Below are positions 1 through 7,037 of a DNA stretch of 64,000 nt, piece by piece. The notes under the pieces are model-generated. The model ran no database searches. It saw only the letters and a list, made by a program, of their open reading frames with translations, and had not been told where the DNA came from. Source of the DNA: Ammoniphilus sp. YIM 78166 (lineage in GTDB: Bacteria > Bacillota > Bacilli > Aneurinibacillales > RAOX-1). Where the stretch lies: assembly GCF_004522215.1 (NCBI RefSeq), contig NZ_SDLR01000005.1:527086-591085 (forward strand). Reading direction: 5' to 3'. The position numbers were made by a program, and so were the translations under genes. Within the stretch, counting starts at the first letter, position 1. Every line of letters begins with the position of its first letter.

Positions 1-828
1 GAATGGTGCCCTGGTGTTCTTTAATAATCTTATAGCAAATCATTAATCCCAAGCCTGTCCCTTTTTCCTTTAGGGTATAAAACGGTTCGCCTAAGCGAGG
101 CAAGAGCTCTTGAGGAATACCACAGCCTTGATCTTGCATCGTAAGCCGTACATGCGTATTGCTTTCCTTATTAAGAGTAAGTTGTACTAATCCCCCGTTT
201 GGCATGGACTCGATCGCATTCTTTAGCAGATTGATAAAGGCTTGCTTCAGCTGATTCGCTTCACATAAGATATACAGAGACTCATCCATTTCTCCTAAGT
301 TTATCTTTACGAGAACATTATTCAAATGGGCCTGTGGAGTCAAGATCTCAATCGTGTTTTGCAGTAGCATGACAAGGTCAGTCCGCATCAGTTGAATTGC
401 TTGTGGCTTGGCCAGAGATAGCAGCTGATTAGTGATTCCTTCAATACGTTCAAGCTCCTCCAATAAAAGTTTGGAGTGGGACATGCTAGGGTGTTCTTGT
501 TTGAGCAATTGAATAAAGCCTTTAAGCGTAGTCAAAGGATTCCGAATTTCATGGGCAATGCCCGCTGCCAACTCCCCCACTACCGAAAATTTTTCTGTTC
601 TTCTTAAAAGTTCTTCTGCATGCTGCGAATATCATAAACGAATCCCTCGGACTGGATAGAAAAATGCATCAGAATAAAGGCAATAAACCCTGTATACAAT
701 GAAATCCAAACGATATGGTTGGGTTTCAGATCAATAGATTTAGGGGCTACAAAAGATCGAATGACTAAAGGTGTACTGACCAACAGAGAAAAAACAGCGA
801 GGTTTACAAAGTAATCCTGAAAATTCAT
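1..828 (-). pseudogene. Sensor histidine kinase, internally deleted and frameshifted, 3' end off the window
   Basis: The ATG at 828 (preceded by AAGGCGGAG) opens a frame of about 75 residues with two or three hydrophobic helices. It reaches GFVYDIRSM and stops at TAA 604-606. The kinase core lies in a different frame: LLRRTEKF, H-box GIAHEIRNP near 560, N-box NLLKNAIESMP, DQGCGIP, EPFYT and KGTGLGL, open to base 1. That frame is closed upstream by TGA at 632-634 and has no convincing start. The N-terminal part resembles the beginning of a 5TM-type sensor domain, which normally runs about 100 residues further. I infer a deletion at about 610-632 that joined the helices out of frame to the kinase of a KinB-like sporulation kinase. 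An assembly error or frameshifted translation is possible. Confidence 0.75.
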
Positions 829-951
829 GATACTCCGCCTTCGTATTAATATAACTTTAATTATAGTGAAATGCACATTCCTAGCAATAGAAACCTTTTA
901 GACTATAGTCGCGTCTAATAGACAAATTCATTTTTTGGAGGATTTTGTCAC

Positions 952-1740
952 ATGATTAGAAAACTATTCGAGCAGGACAGGGAGCCCCTGCTTTCCTACC
1001 TAGGAGAAGAAGCTTCTTTTAATCTTTTTATCATCGGGGATATCGAAAACTTTGGGTTTGAGCAGGAGTTTCAAGAACTGTGGGGTCAATTTAATGAACA
1101 AGGGGAGCTGCAGGCCGTTCTCCTTCGCTACTATAATAGCTATCTTCCTTACACGAAAGGAAACTTCGATGTCGAAGCCTTTAGCCAGATCATTTTAGGA
1201 AATGAGGAAGCAGAAATGCTCTCCGGAAAGCTAGAAGTACTCAACCAATTTTCTTCATCACTGTCCTTCTCCAACAGAAAGCAGCTTTTTTTCGCGGAGT
1301 TAACCGAACCACAAAGCTTACAGAGCGTTTCAGAGTCCGCACCAATTCAACAAGCTACTATAGAAAACTGTGATCGAGTCTTCCAACTCCAGGAAAGCAT
1401 AGAGGAGTTCAACCTGAGCCAGACCGCCCGCGCGAGCTTCCGCCAAACCATCGGCTCCGGAACGGGGCGAACGTACTTCTATGAAGAGGAGGGACAAGTG
1501 CTCTCTAGTGCCTCAACAACTGCAGAAAATTCTTTTTCAGCCATGATCGTTGGTGTTTGTACTCTTACTCAAGCAAGAAATAGAGGTCTCGCTAGCTTGT
1601 GCTTGAATAAGCTATGCCATGACTTGCTTTCCGAGGGGAAAACCCTATGTTTATTCTACGATAACCCCTTAGCAGGGGCCATCTATAAGCGACTAGGATT
1701 TCAAGACATTGGTCACTGGGGCATGTTTTATTTCAGGTAA
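952..1740 (+). CDS. GNAT family N-acetyltransferase
   Basis: This 262-residue soluble protein has a C-terminal acetyl-CoA-binding GNAT fold. The segment VGVCTLTQARNRGLASLCLNK carries the R/Q-x-x-G-x-A pyrophosphate loop near residue 210, followed by LCLFYDNPLAGAIYKRLGF, the family's usual closing strand. The N-terminal 120 residues are a divergent extension, as in FR47-like or two-lobed GNAT proteins. GGAGG lies about 12 bases before the ATG. It converges tail to tail with the DUF2568 gene, only 10 bases away. The substrate cannot be told from sequence. Confidence 0.85.
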   Translation: MIRKLFEQDREPLLSYLGEEASFNLFIIGDIENFGFEQEFQELWGQFNEQGELQAVLLRYYNSYLPYTKGNFDVEAFSQIILGNEEAEMLSGKLEVLNQFSSSLSFSNRKQLFFAELTEPQSLQSVSESAPIQQATIENCDRVFQLQESIEEFNLSQTARASFRQTIGSGTGRTYFYEEEGQVLSSASTTAENSFSAMIVGVCTLTQARNRGLASLCLNKLCHDLLSEGKTLCLFYDNPLAGAIYKRLGFQDIGHWGMFYFR

Positions 1741-1750
1741 TGAGCCGAGT

Positions 1751-2089
1751 TCATTGCTGCCAAATCGTCATCAACACCTTATTGAGCATAACGACGACAC
1801 CGTACCCAATCGCCCAGTTCGGCTTAGCAACCGTCCACAGGAGAAGTGCCGGGAGTCCAAACACCATAAGTTCCAATACCATGTGCAACCCTCCTGATAA
1901 AAGGACCATCGCTTTGGGCGAGCCAAATACTCCCCAAAGTAAGGCAATCCCAAGGGGCACATTTAAGCCCCATAGAAACTTACTAAACCACGTACTTCCG
2001 ATCTGGGCCGCCCAGTAGCCATAAATCCCTAATGCAACTAACTCTATCGCAAATCGCAGGGCAATATTGCTCATTTGAAGGATCATCAT
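1751..2089 (-). CDS. YrdB-like DUF2568 membrane protein
   Basis: This 112-residue protein has four predicted hydrophobic helices and closely spaced Trp/Gly motifs (GYWAAQIGSTW, WAIGYGVVVMLN) typical of the DUF2568/YrdB family. That family is small integral membrane proteins of unknown role. Its ATG overlaps the TGA of the upstream TetR gene (ATGA), so it is the last gene of the MBL-tetR operon and probably translationally coupled. A second ATG directly follows the first. The operon suggests a role linked to whatever the TetR protein senses. Confidence 0.8.
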   Translation of the reverse strand: MMILQMSNIALRFAIELVALGIYGYWAAQIGSTWFSKFLWGLNVPLGIALLWGVFGSPKAMVLLSGGLHMVLELMVFGLPALLLWTVAKPNWAIGYGVVVMLNKVLMTIWQQ

Positions 2090-2649
2090 TTTGCATGGAC
2101 TCCTGCAAGAAAAGTGTCGACCAATAGACGAAAGCTGATATCCAAGTCTAAAGGTAATCCAAAGCCTCCCGCTTGCTCAATGGCCGCAAATCCGTGCAGC
2201 AGACTCCGCAGACCACGCACCATATGAAGTGCGAGCTCATCCTTCAATCCATAGGCTGCCAGCACATCGACTACTATCTCAACCACACGTCGCTGGGCAG
2301 CCTGAAGTTCAGGATCAGCAGAGCGGGGAGCACGAAAGGTGGCATCATACAACCCAGGATGCTGTCTGGCAAAATTCACATAAGCATAGCTCAGCGAACG
2401 AACAGCCTCGTCCCCTGTCACATCGCGTACTGCTTCCGACATCCGATCGTAAAGTTTATGAAGCCCATGCAGCGCTAGCTTTTGCCTCAAGTCAGGCAAA
2501 CCGTCAATGTGGTTGTATAAAGAAGGCGTTCGGATGTTCAGCTTTTTTGCCAGCTCGCCTAGCGAAAGCGAATCTATCCCTTGCTCATCCACCAATTCGG
2601 CAGCAGTTTGCAGTAATCCTGTTAAGTCCAGACCCATTCTTGGTGACAT
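2086..2649 (-). CDS. TetR/AcrR family regulator with WHG-type C-terminal domain
   Basis: The 187-residue protein has an N-terminal TetR helix-turn-helix (SLSLGELAKKLNIRTPSLYNH, about residues 29-49) and a C-terminal ligand domain with NFARQHPGLYDATFRAP, typical of the TetR_C_33/WHG subgroup. The ATG at 2649 is chosen because GGAGAGGGG precedes it and the upstream MBL gene stops one base earlier. The two perfect 17-bp inverted repeats at the operon promoter are the obvious operators, so I infer autoregulation of the three-gene operon. Confidence 0.9.
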   Translation of the reverse strand: MSPRMGLDLTGLLQTAAELVDEQGIDSLSLGELAKKLNIRTPSLYNHIDGLPDLRQKLALHGLHKLYDRMSEAVRDVTGDEAVRSLSYAYVNFARQHPGLYDATFRAPRSADPELQAAQRRVVEIVVDVLAAYGLKDELALHMVRGLRSLLHGFAAIEQAGGFGLPLDLDISFRLLVDTFLAGVHAK

Positions 2650-2650
2650 C

Positions 2651-3355
2651 TTAAGCCCCTCTCCTTCCTTCTTCAATAACATGTTGCATCACCGATTGAG
2701 GCTGATTGAGCATCGCTCCGTGACCGACTGCAAGTAAAGAAGGTTCAAGCGCAAGCAATTTTTCCGCACTTTCCATTGCCTTTTCCTTATCCCATGTCGC
2801 CATTGCTGGAAACGGAAACCATAGCTTGAACGTCCCCGAAACTGCTGTACCTCCTCTTGTTTGAAATGCATCTCCTGCTAGAAGTGCTCGACTGCGCAAA
2901 TCCAAAAAAGCCATAGACCCAGGTGTATGACCAGGCGACGCGATCACTTGCAAGGATCCGATTCCTTCGCCTTCCTGTAACAAACAATCGGGGCGGGTTT
3001 GAACTCGTTTCGGAACCCCACCGCGAATAGGCGCTTCCCCTTCATCGGGAAGCAAGCTCCGATCACCAGCCAACAATCGTGCATCTCTAGCGGAAATACG
3101 AACCACAACTTCAGGCAAAGATCTCTTTAATTCATCAAGAGCACCCACATGATCTTGGTGCCCATGTGTCAAAAGAATTTCAGTAATGGGCTTTCCGATG
3201 GCAGCAGCTGTGGCGAGGATGGCCTTTGAACTATAAGGTAGAGCTGCATCCACAAGCGTAAGAGTATGCTCCTCTTCTACCAAATAACAATTCACTGGGA
3301 AAAAACGCGGCAGAAAAGCGAGCTGATAAACCATTCCGTTTTTTGTTACTTTCAT
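2651..3355 (-). CDS. MBL fold metallo-hydrolase
   Basis: The 234-residue protein has the metallo-beta-lactamase fold. The zinc motif THGHQDH is near residue 77, ASPGHTPGS supplies the next histidine, LLAGDAF the bridging aspartate and AVGHG the last histidine. The profile is a hydroxyacylglutathione-hydrolase-like esterase. The start MKVTKNGMVYQ fits family lengths; GGGGAG lies 12 bases upstream, a slightly long spacing. It is the first gene of an operon with tetR and DUF2568, downstream of a strong sigma-A promoter with two operators. The substrate is unknown. Confidence 0.88.
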   Translation of the reverse strand: MKVTKNGMVYQLAFLPRFFPVNCYLVEEEHTLTLVDAALPYSSKAILATAAAIGKPITEILLTHGHQDHVGALDELKRSLPEVVVRISARDARLLAGDRSLLPDEGEAPIRGGVPKRVQTRPDCLLQEGEGIGSLQVIASPGHTPGSMAFLDLRSRALLAGDAFQTRGGTAVSGTFKLWFPFPAMATWDKEKAMESAEKLLALEPSLLAVGHGAMLNQPQSVMQHVIEEGRRGA

Positions 3356-3378
3356 AAATTTAACACGCTCCCCACAAA

Positions 3379-3395
3379 AACTAATCCTATTAGTT
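3379..3395. promoter_or_regulatory. TetR operator copy 1
   Basis: Perfect inverted repeat AACTAATCCTATTAGTT, with 7-bp arms and a 3-bp centre, just downstream of the -10 box of the MBL-tetR operon. Its centre lies 24 bp from that of a second copy. Assignment to the adjacent TetR protein is inferred from position and symmetry. Confidence 0.8.
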
Positions 3396-3397
3396 TT

Positions 3398-3427
3398 ATT
3401 ATAACTAATGGGATTAGTTTCCGTCAA
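3398..3427 (-). promoter_or_regulatory. Sigma-A promoter of the MBL-tetR-DUF2568 operon
   Basis: On the minus strand, TTGACG (3422-3427) and TATAAT (3398-3403) are separated by 18 bp. One operator fills the spacer and the other covers the start site, so a bound repressor would block RNA polymerase. Confidence 0.8.
3403..3419. promoter_or_regulatory. TetR operator copy 2
   Basis: Perfect inverted repeat AACTAATGGGATTAGTT, with the same 7-bp arms as copy 1, inside the -35/-10 spacer of the operon promoter. Confidence 0.8.
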
Positions 3428-3508
3428 TACTGATCCTGCAAATTTCTCTCATGTCTAATTTGGCCTTGTACCACATAAATATAAACATCAAATCAATCGA
3501 GGATAACT

Positions 3509-4102
3509 ATGCACCTAATCAAAATTCTCCTTCTATTATTGTGTGGAAGTACCCTGATTAGTATCGGACTGAACTTCTTCATTGTCCCCAGCCAACTTGT
3601 AGATGGCGGGATGATTGGGCTTGCCTTAATTCTTAACTATATCTGGGATGTCAAAATAGGGAGTGCACTCTTAGTCTTTAGTGTTCCTATCTTTATTATC
3701 GTTTGGTTTTATAAACAGTCCTTTGTTTATAAGGGAGTTCTAGGCATTTCCATGACTTCGCTGATGGTCAATGTTCTCCATGATGTTCCTTTCCCCTTCG
3801 ATCCTTCTCCTTTGTTGTCGGCCATTTTAGGTGGATTGCTCTTAGGATGCGGAGTCGGACTGATGTTTCTATTTAATATCAGCACAGATAGCCTTGATCT
3901 TTTTGCCTTGTTCATCTCCCATTCTCTCAATGTCAATCTCGGCCTCATTATTTTTATTCTAGATTTTCTAGTGATTGGACTGGGGTTTCTCTTGATGAAT
4001 CATGACCAAAAGGTCCTTTCGGTCATTGCTATTTGTGCACATGTAAGTACCATTACTCTATTTTCTATACTTAAGAACAAACAAAACAACCCCGCCTATT
4101 GA
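3509..4102 (+). CDS. YitT family (DUF161) membrane protein
   Basis: The 197-residue protein has five to six hydrophobic helices and the family signature GLNFFIVPSQLVDGGMIGLAL near residue 25 and the GGLLLGCGVGLMF segment near 110. Most YitT proteins are about 280 residues and end in a soluble DUF2179 domain. This one stops after the membrane part, like the short subfamily. The gene stands alone with a terminator at its stop codon. No transport substrate is established for the family. Confidence 0.85.
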   Translation: MHLIKILLLLLCGSTLISIGLNFFIVPSQLVDGGMIGLALILNYIWDVKIGSALLVFSVPIFIIVWFYKQSFVYKGVLGISMTSLMVNVLHDVPFPFDPSPLLSAILGGLLLGCGVGLMFLFNISTDSLDLFALFISHSLNVNLGLIIFILDFLVIGLGFLLMNHDQKVLSVIAICAHVSTITLFSILKNKQNNPAY

Positions 4103-4124
4103 ATAGACGGGGGCTATTTGTTTT
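4090..4124. terminator. Bidirectional terminator between yitT-like and dinB-like genes
   Basis: CCCCGCCTATT pairs with AATAGACGGGG (one mismatch), followed by a T-rich tract on the plus side and A-rich sequence before it. It overlaps the yitT-like stop codon region. Confidence 0.7.
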
Positions 4125-4644
4125 ATTGAGGAATCTGCTCAATCCTTAACCCAAAGATCTGCGGAGGATTTACCTGATTGGCTTGCATGTACGCGGAAAG
4201 CTGCCCTCGATGGTGAATTTCATGCTCTGCCATTGCCATAATTAAACGCCAAGCACTAATTTCGTAGCCTAAGCCATTCTTTACCTTGGCTGTTAAATGT
4301 TCTTCTTCCAATGCATGGAGTCCGCTCATAACCGCGCTATGACAGGCCTGAAGATAGTGTAGGACCTCTTGCTTTGTTCGTCCCTTATCTAGACCATGTC
4401 CAGGATACTTCCACTCCTTCTCGGTGATAGCATGTAAAAACATAAGCTCTGCAGAGCCTAGGTGACGAATGATATCGCCGATCGAAAACTTATCTTCCCC
4501 CGGCCGCCAGTCTATTAGCTCTTCCGGTATTTCTCTCGCGTAATTCAAGGTGCGTTTCCGAACTCCTTCGAAATGGGCAATTAACTCTTTTTTAGGGATC
4601 AATTCCATCGCCTCCACACCTAAGCATTTTCTTGATTTTACCAT
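4123..4644 (-). CDS. DinB family protein
   Basis: This is a four-helix-bundle DinB/YfiT-like protein of about 173 residues. The pattern ELIDWRPGEDKFSIGDIIRHL followed by AMAEHEIHHRGQLSAYM carries the three metal-binding histidines (one in RHL, two in EHEIHHRGQ). The start at 4644 has GGAGG five bases upstream; a second ATG at 4608 (MELIPKKEL) also has GGAGG but only two bases away. Family members include metal-dependent thiol transferases and many of unknown function. Confidence 0.85.
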   Translation of the reverse strand: MVKSRKCLGVEAMELIPKKELIAHFEGVRKRTLNYAREIPEELIDWRPGEDKFSIGDIIRHLGSAELMFLHAITEKEWKYPGHGLDKGRTKQEVLHYLQACHSAVMSGLHALEEEHLTAKVKNGLGYEISAWRLIMAMAEHEIHHRGQLSAYMQANQVNPPQIFGLRIEQIPQ

Positions 4645-4738
4645 ATCTTCCTCCATCCAGATACAAGACTTTCAGAGTGGACGAAAATTGACCAACCAAG
4701 ACATAAAATGCAGTCTGTGCAGCTTAATAGATCCCCTT

Positions 4739-4744
4739 TATAAT
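4739..4744 (+). promoter_or_regulatory. Candidate -10 box for the SR1-like RNA
   Basis: A consensus TATAAT lies 61 bases before the SR1P start. The -35 region is poor, as expected for a promoter under activator or repressor control. In B. subtilis the SR1 promoter is repressed by CcpN and CcpA; no clear operator could be assigned here. Confidence 0.4.
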
Positions 4745-4804
4745 ACAAATATGACATACTAAACGGTAAATAAACGATACTAATTTAAAAAAGGAGCTCA
4801 AACC

Positions 4805-4909
4805 ATGACAATTTTAATCTGCCAAGAATGCGAAACAACCATTGACTTTATGCAGGATGAAAAGGTAGCTACTCTTTATGGTAAGTGTTCCTGCTGCCAA
4901 GAAAATTAA
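4805..4909 (+). CDS. SR1P-like small protein on an SR1-type dual-function RNA
   Basis: This 34-residue protein has a CQEC...CSCC cysteine pattern and the central motif DEKVATLYGKC. These match SR1P, the peptide encoded by the SR1 regulatory RNA of Bacillus, which binds glyceraldehyde-3-phosphate dehydrogenase GapA and promotes its interaction with RNase J1. AAAAGGAG precedes the ATG and a strong terminator ends 48 bases after the stop, giving a transcript of about 220 nt. In B. subtilis the same RNA also base-pairs with ahrC mRNA; whether that holds here is unknown. Family assignment is from motif recognition. Confidence 0.8.
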   Translation: MTILICQECETTIDFMQDEKVATLYGKCSCCQEN

Positions 4910-4926
4910 TACCCGATATAGATGTG

Positions 4927-4957
4927 AAAACTCATGAGCCAATCTCATGAGTTTTTT
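4927..4957 (+). terminator. Terminator of the SR1-like RNA
   Basis: AAAACTCATGAG, a 5-base loop, then CTCATGAGTTTTTT: a perfect 8-bp GC-containing stem with flanking A/T run. A further T-rich stretch follows. Confidence 0.85.
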
Positions 4958-4963
4958 ATTTTT

Positions 4964-5173
4964 TTATTTTGTCTCTGATATTTTGCCTACTTCTATCGTA
5001 GGATTTTTCTTTAAGTCGTCTATGTAACGATACGCTGCTTCCTTCGTCGGGAAGTGGGCATCCGACAAATCTTCATCGAGTACCCACTCATTTTTATCTG
5101 AGGAATAAACCTCAACATCCCAAGTTCTGTCCTCTTCAAGCCGGACATCTACTTCCACTTTCTTTTTTGGCAT
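4964..5173 (-). CDS. Small acidic protein of unknown function
   Basis: A 69-residue hydrophilic protein starts MPKKKVEVDVRLEED and contains an AAYRYIDDLKKNP helix. The start is fixed by GGAGG five bases upstream. There is no signal peptide or membrane segment. The WDVEVYSSDKNEW...FPTKEAAYRYID layout looks like a small alpha-beta domain similar to DUF2188-like proteins, but I do not recognise it with confidence. It is a single gene between SR1P and a small plus-strand gene. Confidence 0.65.
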   Translation of the reverse strand: MPKKKVEVDVRLEEDRTWDVEVYSSDKNEWVLDEDLSDAHFPTKEAAYRYIDDLKKNPTIEVGKISETK

Positions 5174-5384
5174 TGGATCCTCCTTTTTAAGCTTCGGTAC
5201 AGACACCGTCCCAAACCATTCTTCGATAGGGATTAACCTTAATATGTCTTGCATGGCTGCACCCGATTCTAAAGTCCCACATAGTTCTATCATACCATTT
5301 TATGGACAAACTGGCAGTAGACGGACATTCCCCCATCCGAGCCATCGAATCTTATCCTAACAACAAACAAGGAAGGGGATCACT

Positions 5385-5561
5385 ATGGTACCACCAGTAA
5401 ATCGTATACCCCATCTCTGGGATTCATTATCTAAACCACGCCAATCCAATTCAAAACCACCACGACATATCCCCAAGACTTCCAATCAAGCTGCTTCTTC
5501 ACTATTTCAGCTCAAAGTTGCTAATTCTATAGTTGGGCAAACAATTGACATTAAGATATGA
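5385..5561 (+). CDS. Small basic proline-rich protein, unknown
   Basis: A 58-residue reading frame starts MVPPVNRIPHLWDSL. GGAAGGGGAT precedes the ATG at good spacing, which supports translation. The first half is rich in Pro, Ser, Lys and Arg; the second half (AASSLFQLKVANSIVGQTIDIKI) could form a helix and strand. No family is recognised. It converges with exoA 14 bases downstream. Confidence 0.5.
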   Translation: MVPPVNRIPHLWDSLSKPRQSNSKPPRHIPKTSNQAASSLFQLKVANSIVGQTIDIKI

Positions 5562-5575
5562 GCAATTTCAGTGTA

Positions 5576-6361
5576 TCAAACAGACTCCTCTCGGCCGCTG
5601 CCACACTCCAACTCCAATTCAAGCATAATAGGACAATGATCACTCCCCATCACCTGCGAGTGTATGTGGGAATCCCTCACCTTTTCTTTCCAGCGGTCAG
5701 ATAGAATAAAATAATCGATGCGCCAGCCTATATTCCGCTCTCTAACTTTGGCCATGTAGGACCACCAGGAATAAACTTCTGCACGGTCTGGATACAGATA
5801 ACGGAAAGTGTCTGTAAATCCGGACTCCAGCAGGTGGGTCATTTTCCCCCTCTCTTCTTCCGTAAAACCTGAATTTCCTCTATTGGTTTTTGGGTTTTTC
5901 AAGTCGATCTCCTGATGGGCCACATTAAGATCCCCGCAAAGGATTACAGGCTTTTTCGCGTCCAGTTCAAGCAAATAGTTACGAAATAGATCTTCCCATC
6001 TCAAGCGATAAGGGAGCCTGGCTAGGTCTCTTTGGGCATTTGGAGTATACACATTTACCATGTAAAAATCCTCAAACTCTAAAGTAATAGCCCTTCCCTC
6101 AGCATCATATTCCTCAGAGCCTATCCCATACCGAACCGAGATTGGCTCTTTCTTCGTAAAAATCGCTGTGCCGGAATATCCTTTTTTAACCGCATAGTTC
6201 CAAAACTGAAAGTAGTCCTCAAGATCGAGAGAGATCTGTCCCTCTTGCAATTTGGTTTCTTGCAGGCAGAAGATATCTGCATCTACATCCTTAAAATAAT
6301 CCAAAAAGCCTTTCGCCACACATGCCCGCAGTCCATTTACATTCCAAGAAACGAATTTCAT
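5576..6361 (-). CDS. exoA: Exodeoxyribonuclease III (AP endonuclease)
   Basis: This 261-residue enzyme of the exonuclease III/APE1 family cleaves the DNA backbone at abasic sites in base excision repair. Motifs in order: MKFVSWNVNGLRAC at the start, FCLQETKLQ (metal-binding Glu), GYSGTAIFTK, VYTPNA, CGDLNVAHQEID (catalytic Asp/Asn), YSWWSYM, RIDYFILSD and the terminal MGSDHCPIMLEL with the catalytic Asp-His. Length is typical. The start is placed at MKFVSWN because all family members begin there; AAGGAG lies 15 bases upstream. Confidence 0.95.
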   Translation of the reverse strand: MKFVSWNVNGLRACVAKGFLDYFKDVDADIFCLQETKLQEGQISLDLEDYFQFWNYAVKKGYSGTAIFTKKEPISVRYGIGSEEYDAEGRAITLEFEDFYMVNVYTPNAQRDLARLPYRLRWEDLFRNYLLELDAKKPVILCGDLNVAHQEIDLKNPKTNRGNSGFTEEERGKMTHLLESGFTDTFRYLYPDRAEVYSWWSYMAKVRERNIGWRIDYFILSDRWKEKVRDSHIHSQVMGSDHCPIMLELELECGSGREESV

Positions 6362-6541
6362 TTTGATATACTTTGTCTCCTTGCCGCATAAATTTTTCAA
6401 GACTCATTTTAGCCTAGCTATCTTCCCTTTGTACAGACTATAAGTTGTTAGACTTTCTCACAAACCTCGCAATGGTCTAGCGAATTATGATATGATTCCA
6501 CAATATAAAAGGATTAGGGTTCTAGAACCAAAAAAGGCATA

Positions 6542-6769
6542 CTGGAAACAGACTTAAGCTCGCTACGAGCAGTAAAAAAACTTCTCATAGGCGAGAAGTT
6601 TGGCTATACCATTGAAAGACAGGCTGGCAGGGAAAAGATTTTCGCCTTTTGCCGTACCAAAGGCTACAACGCTTATAAGGGAAAAGAATGGTCTGTCATC
6701 GGGGTTATACAAGAGCGGAATCCTAATTGTCTCTCTTGGCATGAAGAGGGATTTTCCCGGGCAGATTAA
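6542..6769 (+). pseudogene. Protein-like reading frame without a standard start, upstream of ydjO
   Basis: An open frame of about 75 codons ends at TAA 6767-6769, nine bases before ydjO. It reads LSSLRAVKKLLIGEKFGY and later AFCRTKGYNAYKGKEW and NPNCLSWHEEGF, with protein-like composition and a Trp/Cys/His-rich tail. No ATG, GTG or TTG opens it; the only initiator-like codon is CTG at 6542 or an ATT, and a TAG closes it at about 6516. It is either a decayed small gene, a gene with non-standard initiation, or chance. It would be co-transcribed with ydjO. Confidence 0.3.
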
Positions 6770-6777
6770 AGCGGGGG

Positions 6778-6981
6778 GTGTTTGAATTGCTTACGCAGGA
6801 ACCTAAGCAAAACCTGGTGCCAGTACCCATTTGGCGATGCAGAAACAGCGAATGTAAGGCATTCGTGCGGGAAGAGCTGGCTGCTTCTCCCTCACCTGCC
6901 TGTCCTTTGTGTAATGGACCGACGATTCGAAGCGTGAAACACTTACCTGAGCTTGTGAAGAAATATAAGAAGCCCAAATGA
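6778..6981 (+). CDS. ydjO: YdjO-like zinc-ribbon protein
   Basis: The 67-residue protein has two CxxxxC/CxxC pairs (WRCRNSECKAFVREE and ACPLCNGPT) forming a small zinc ribbon, the signature of the YdjO family, named in B. subtilis as cold-inducible. The start is GTG at 6778 inside a G-rich stretch that also serves as ribosome site; the TTG at 6787 is an alternative. A terminator follows about 30 bases after the stop. Function is unknown; it may bind nucleic acid. Confidence 0.75.
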   Translation: MFELLTQEPKQNLVPVPIWRCRNSECKAFVREELAASPSPACPLCNGPTIRSVKHLPELVKKYKKPK

Positions 6982-7010
6982 CAAGCATATGGGCTTAGAG
7001 GTAAATGCCT

Positions 7011-7034
7011 GCCCTGCTAAAAGCAGGGCTTTTT
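7011..7034 (+). terminator. Terminator of ydjO
   Basis: GCCCTGC, loop TAAAA, GCAGGGC then TTTTT. The 7-bp GC-rich stem sits just before the end of the convergent yjiH-like gene. Confidence 0.85.
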
Positions 7035-7037
7035 CAT

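Noticed and set aside
604..634. Selenocysteine or stop readthrough in the histidine kinase
   Set aside because: The helices end at TAA and the kinase lies in another frame; a deletion with frameshift explains it better.
6600..6785. TTG-started ORF of 61 codons before ydjO
   Set aside because: No ribosome site; an overlapping frame (6542-6769) looks more protein-like, though that one lacks a start.
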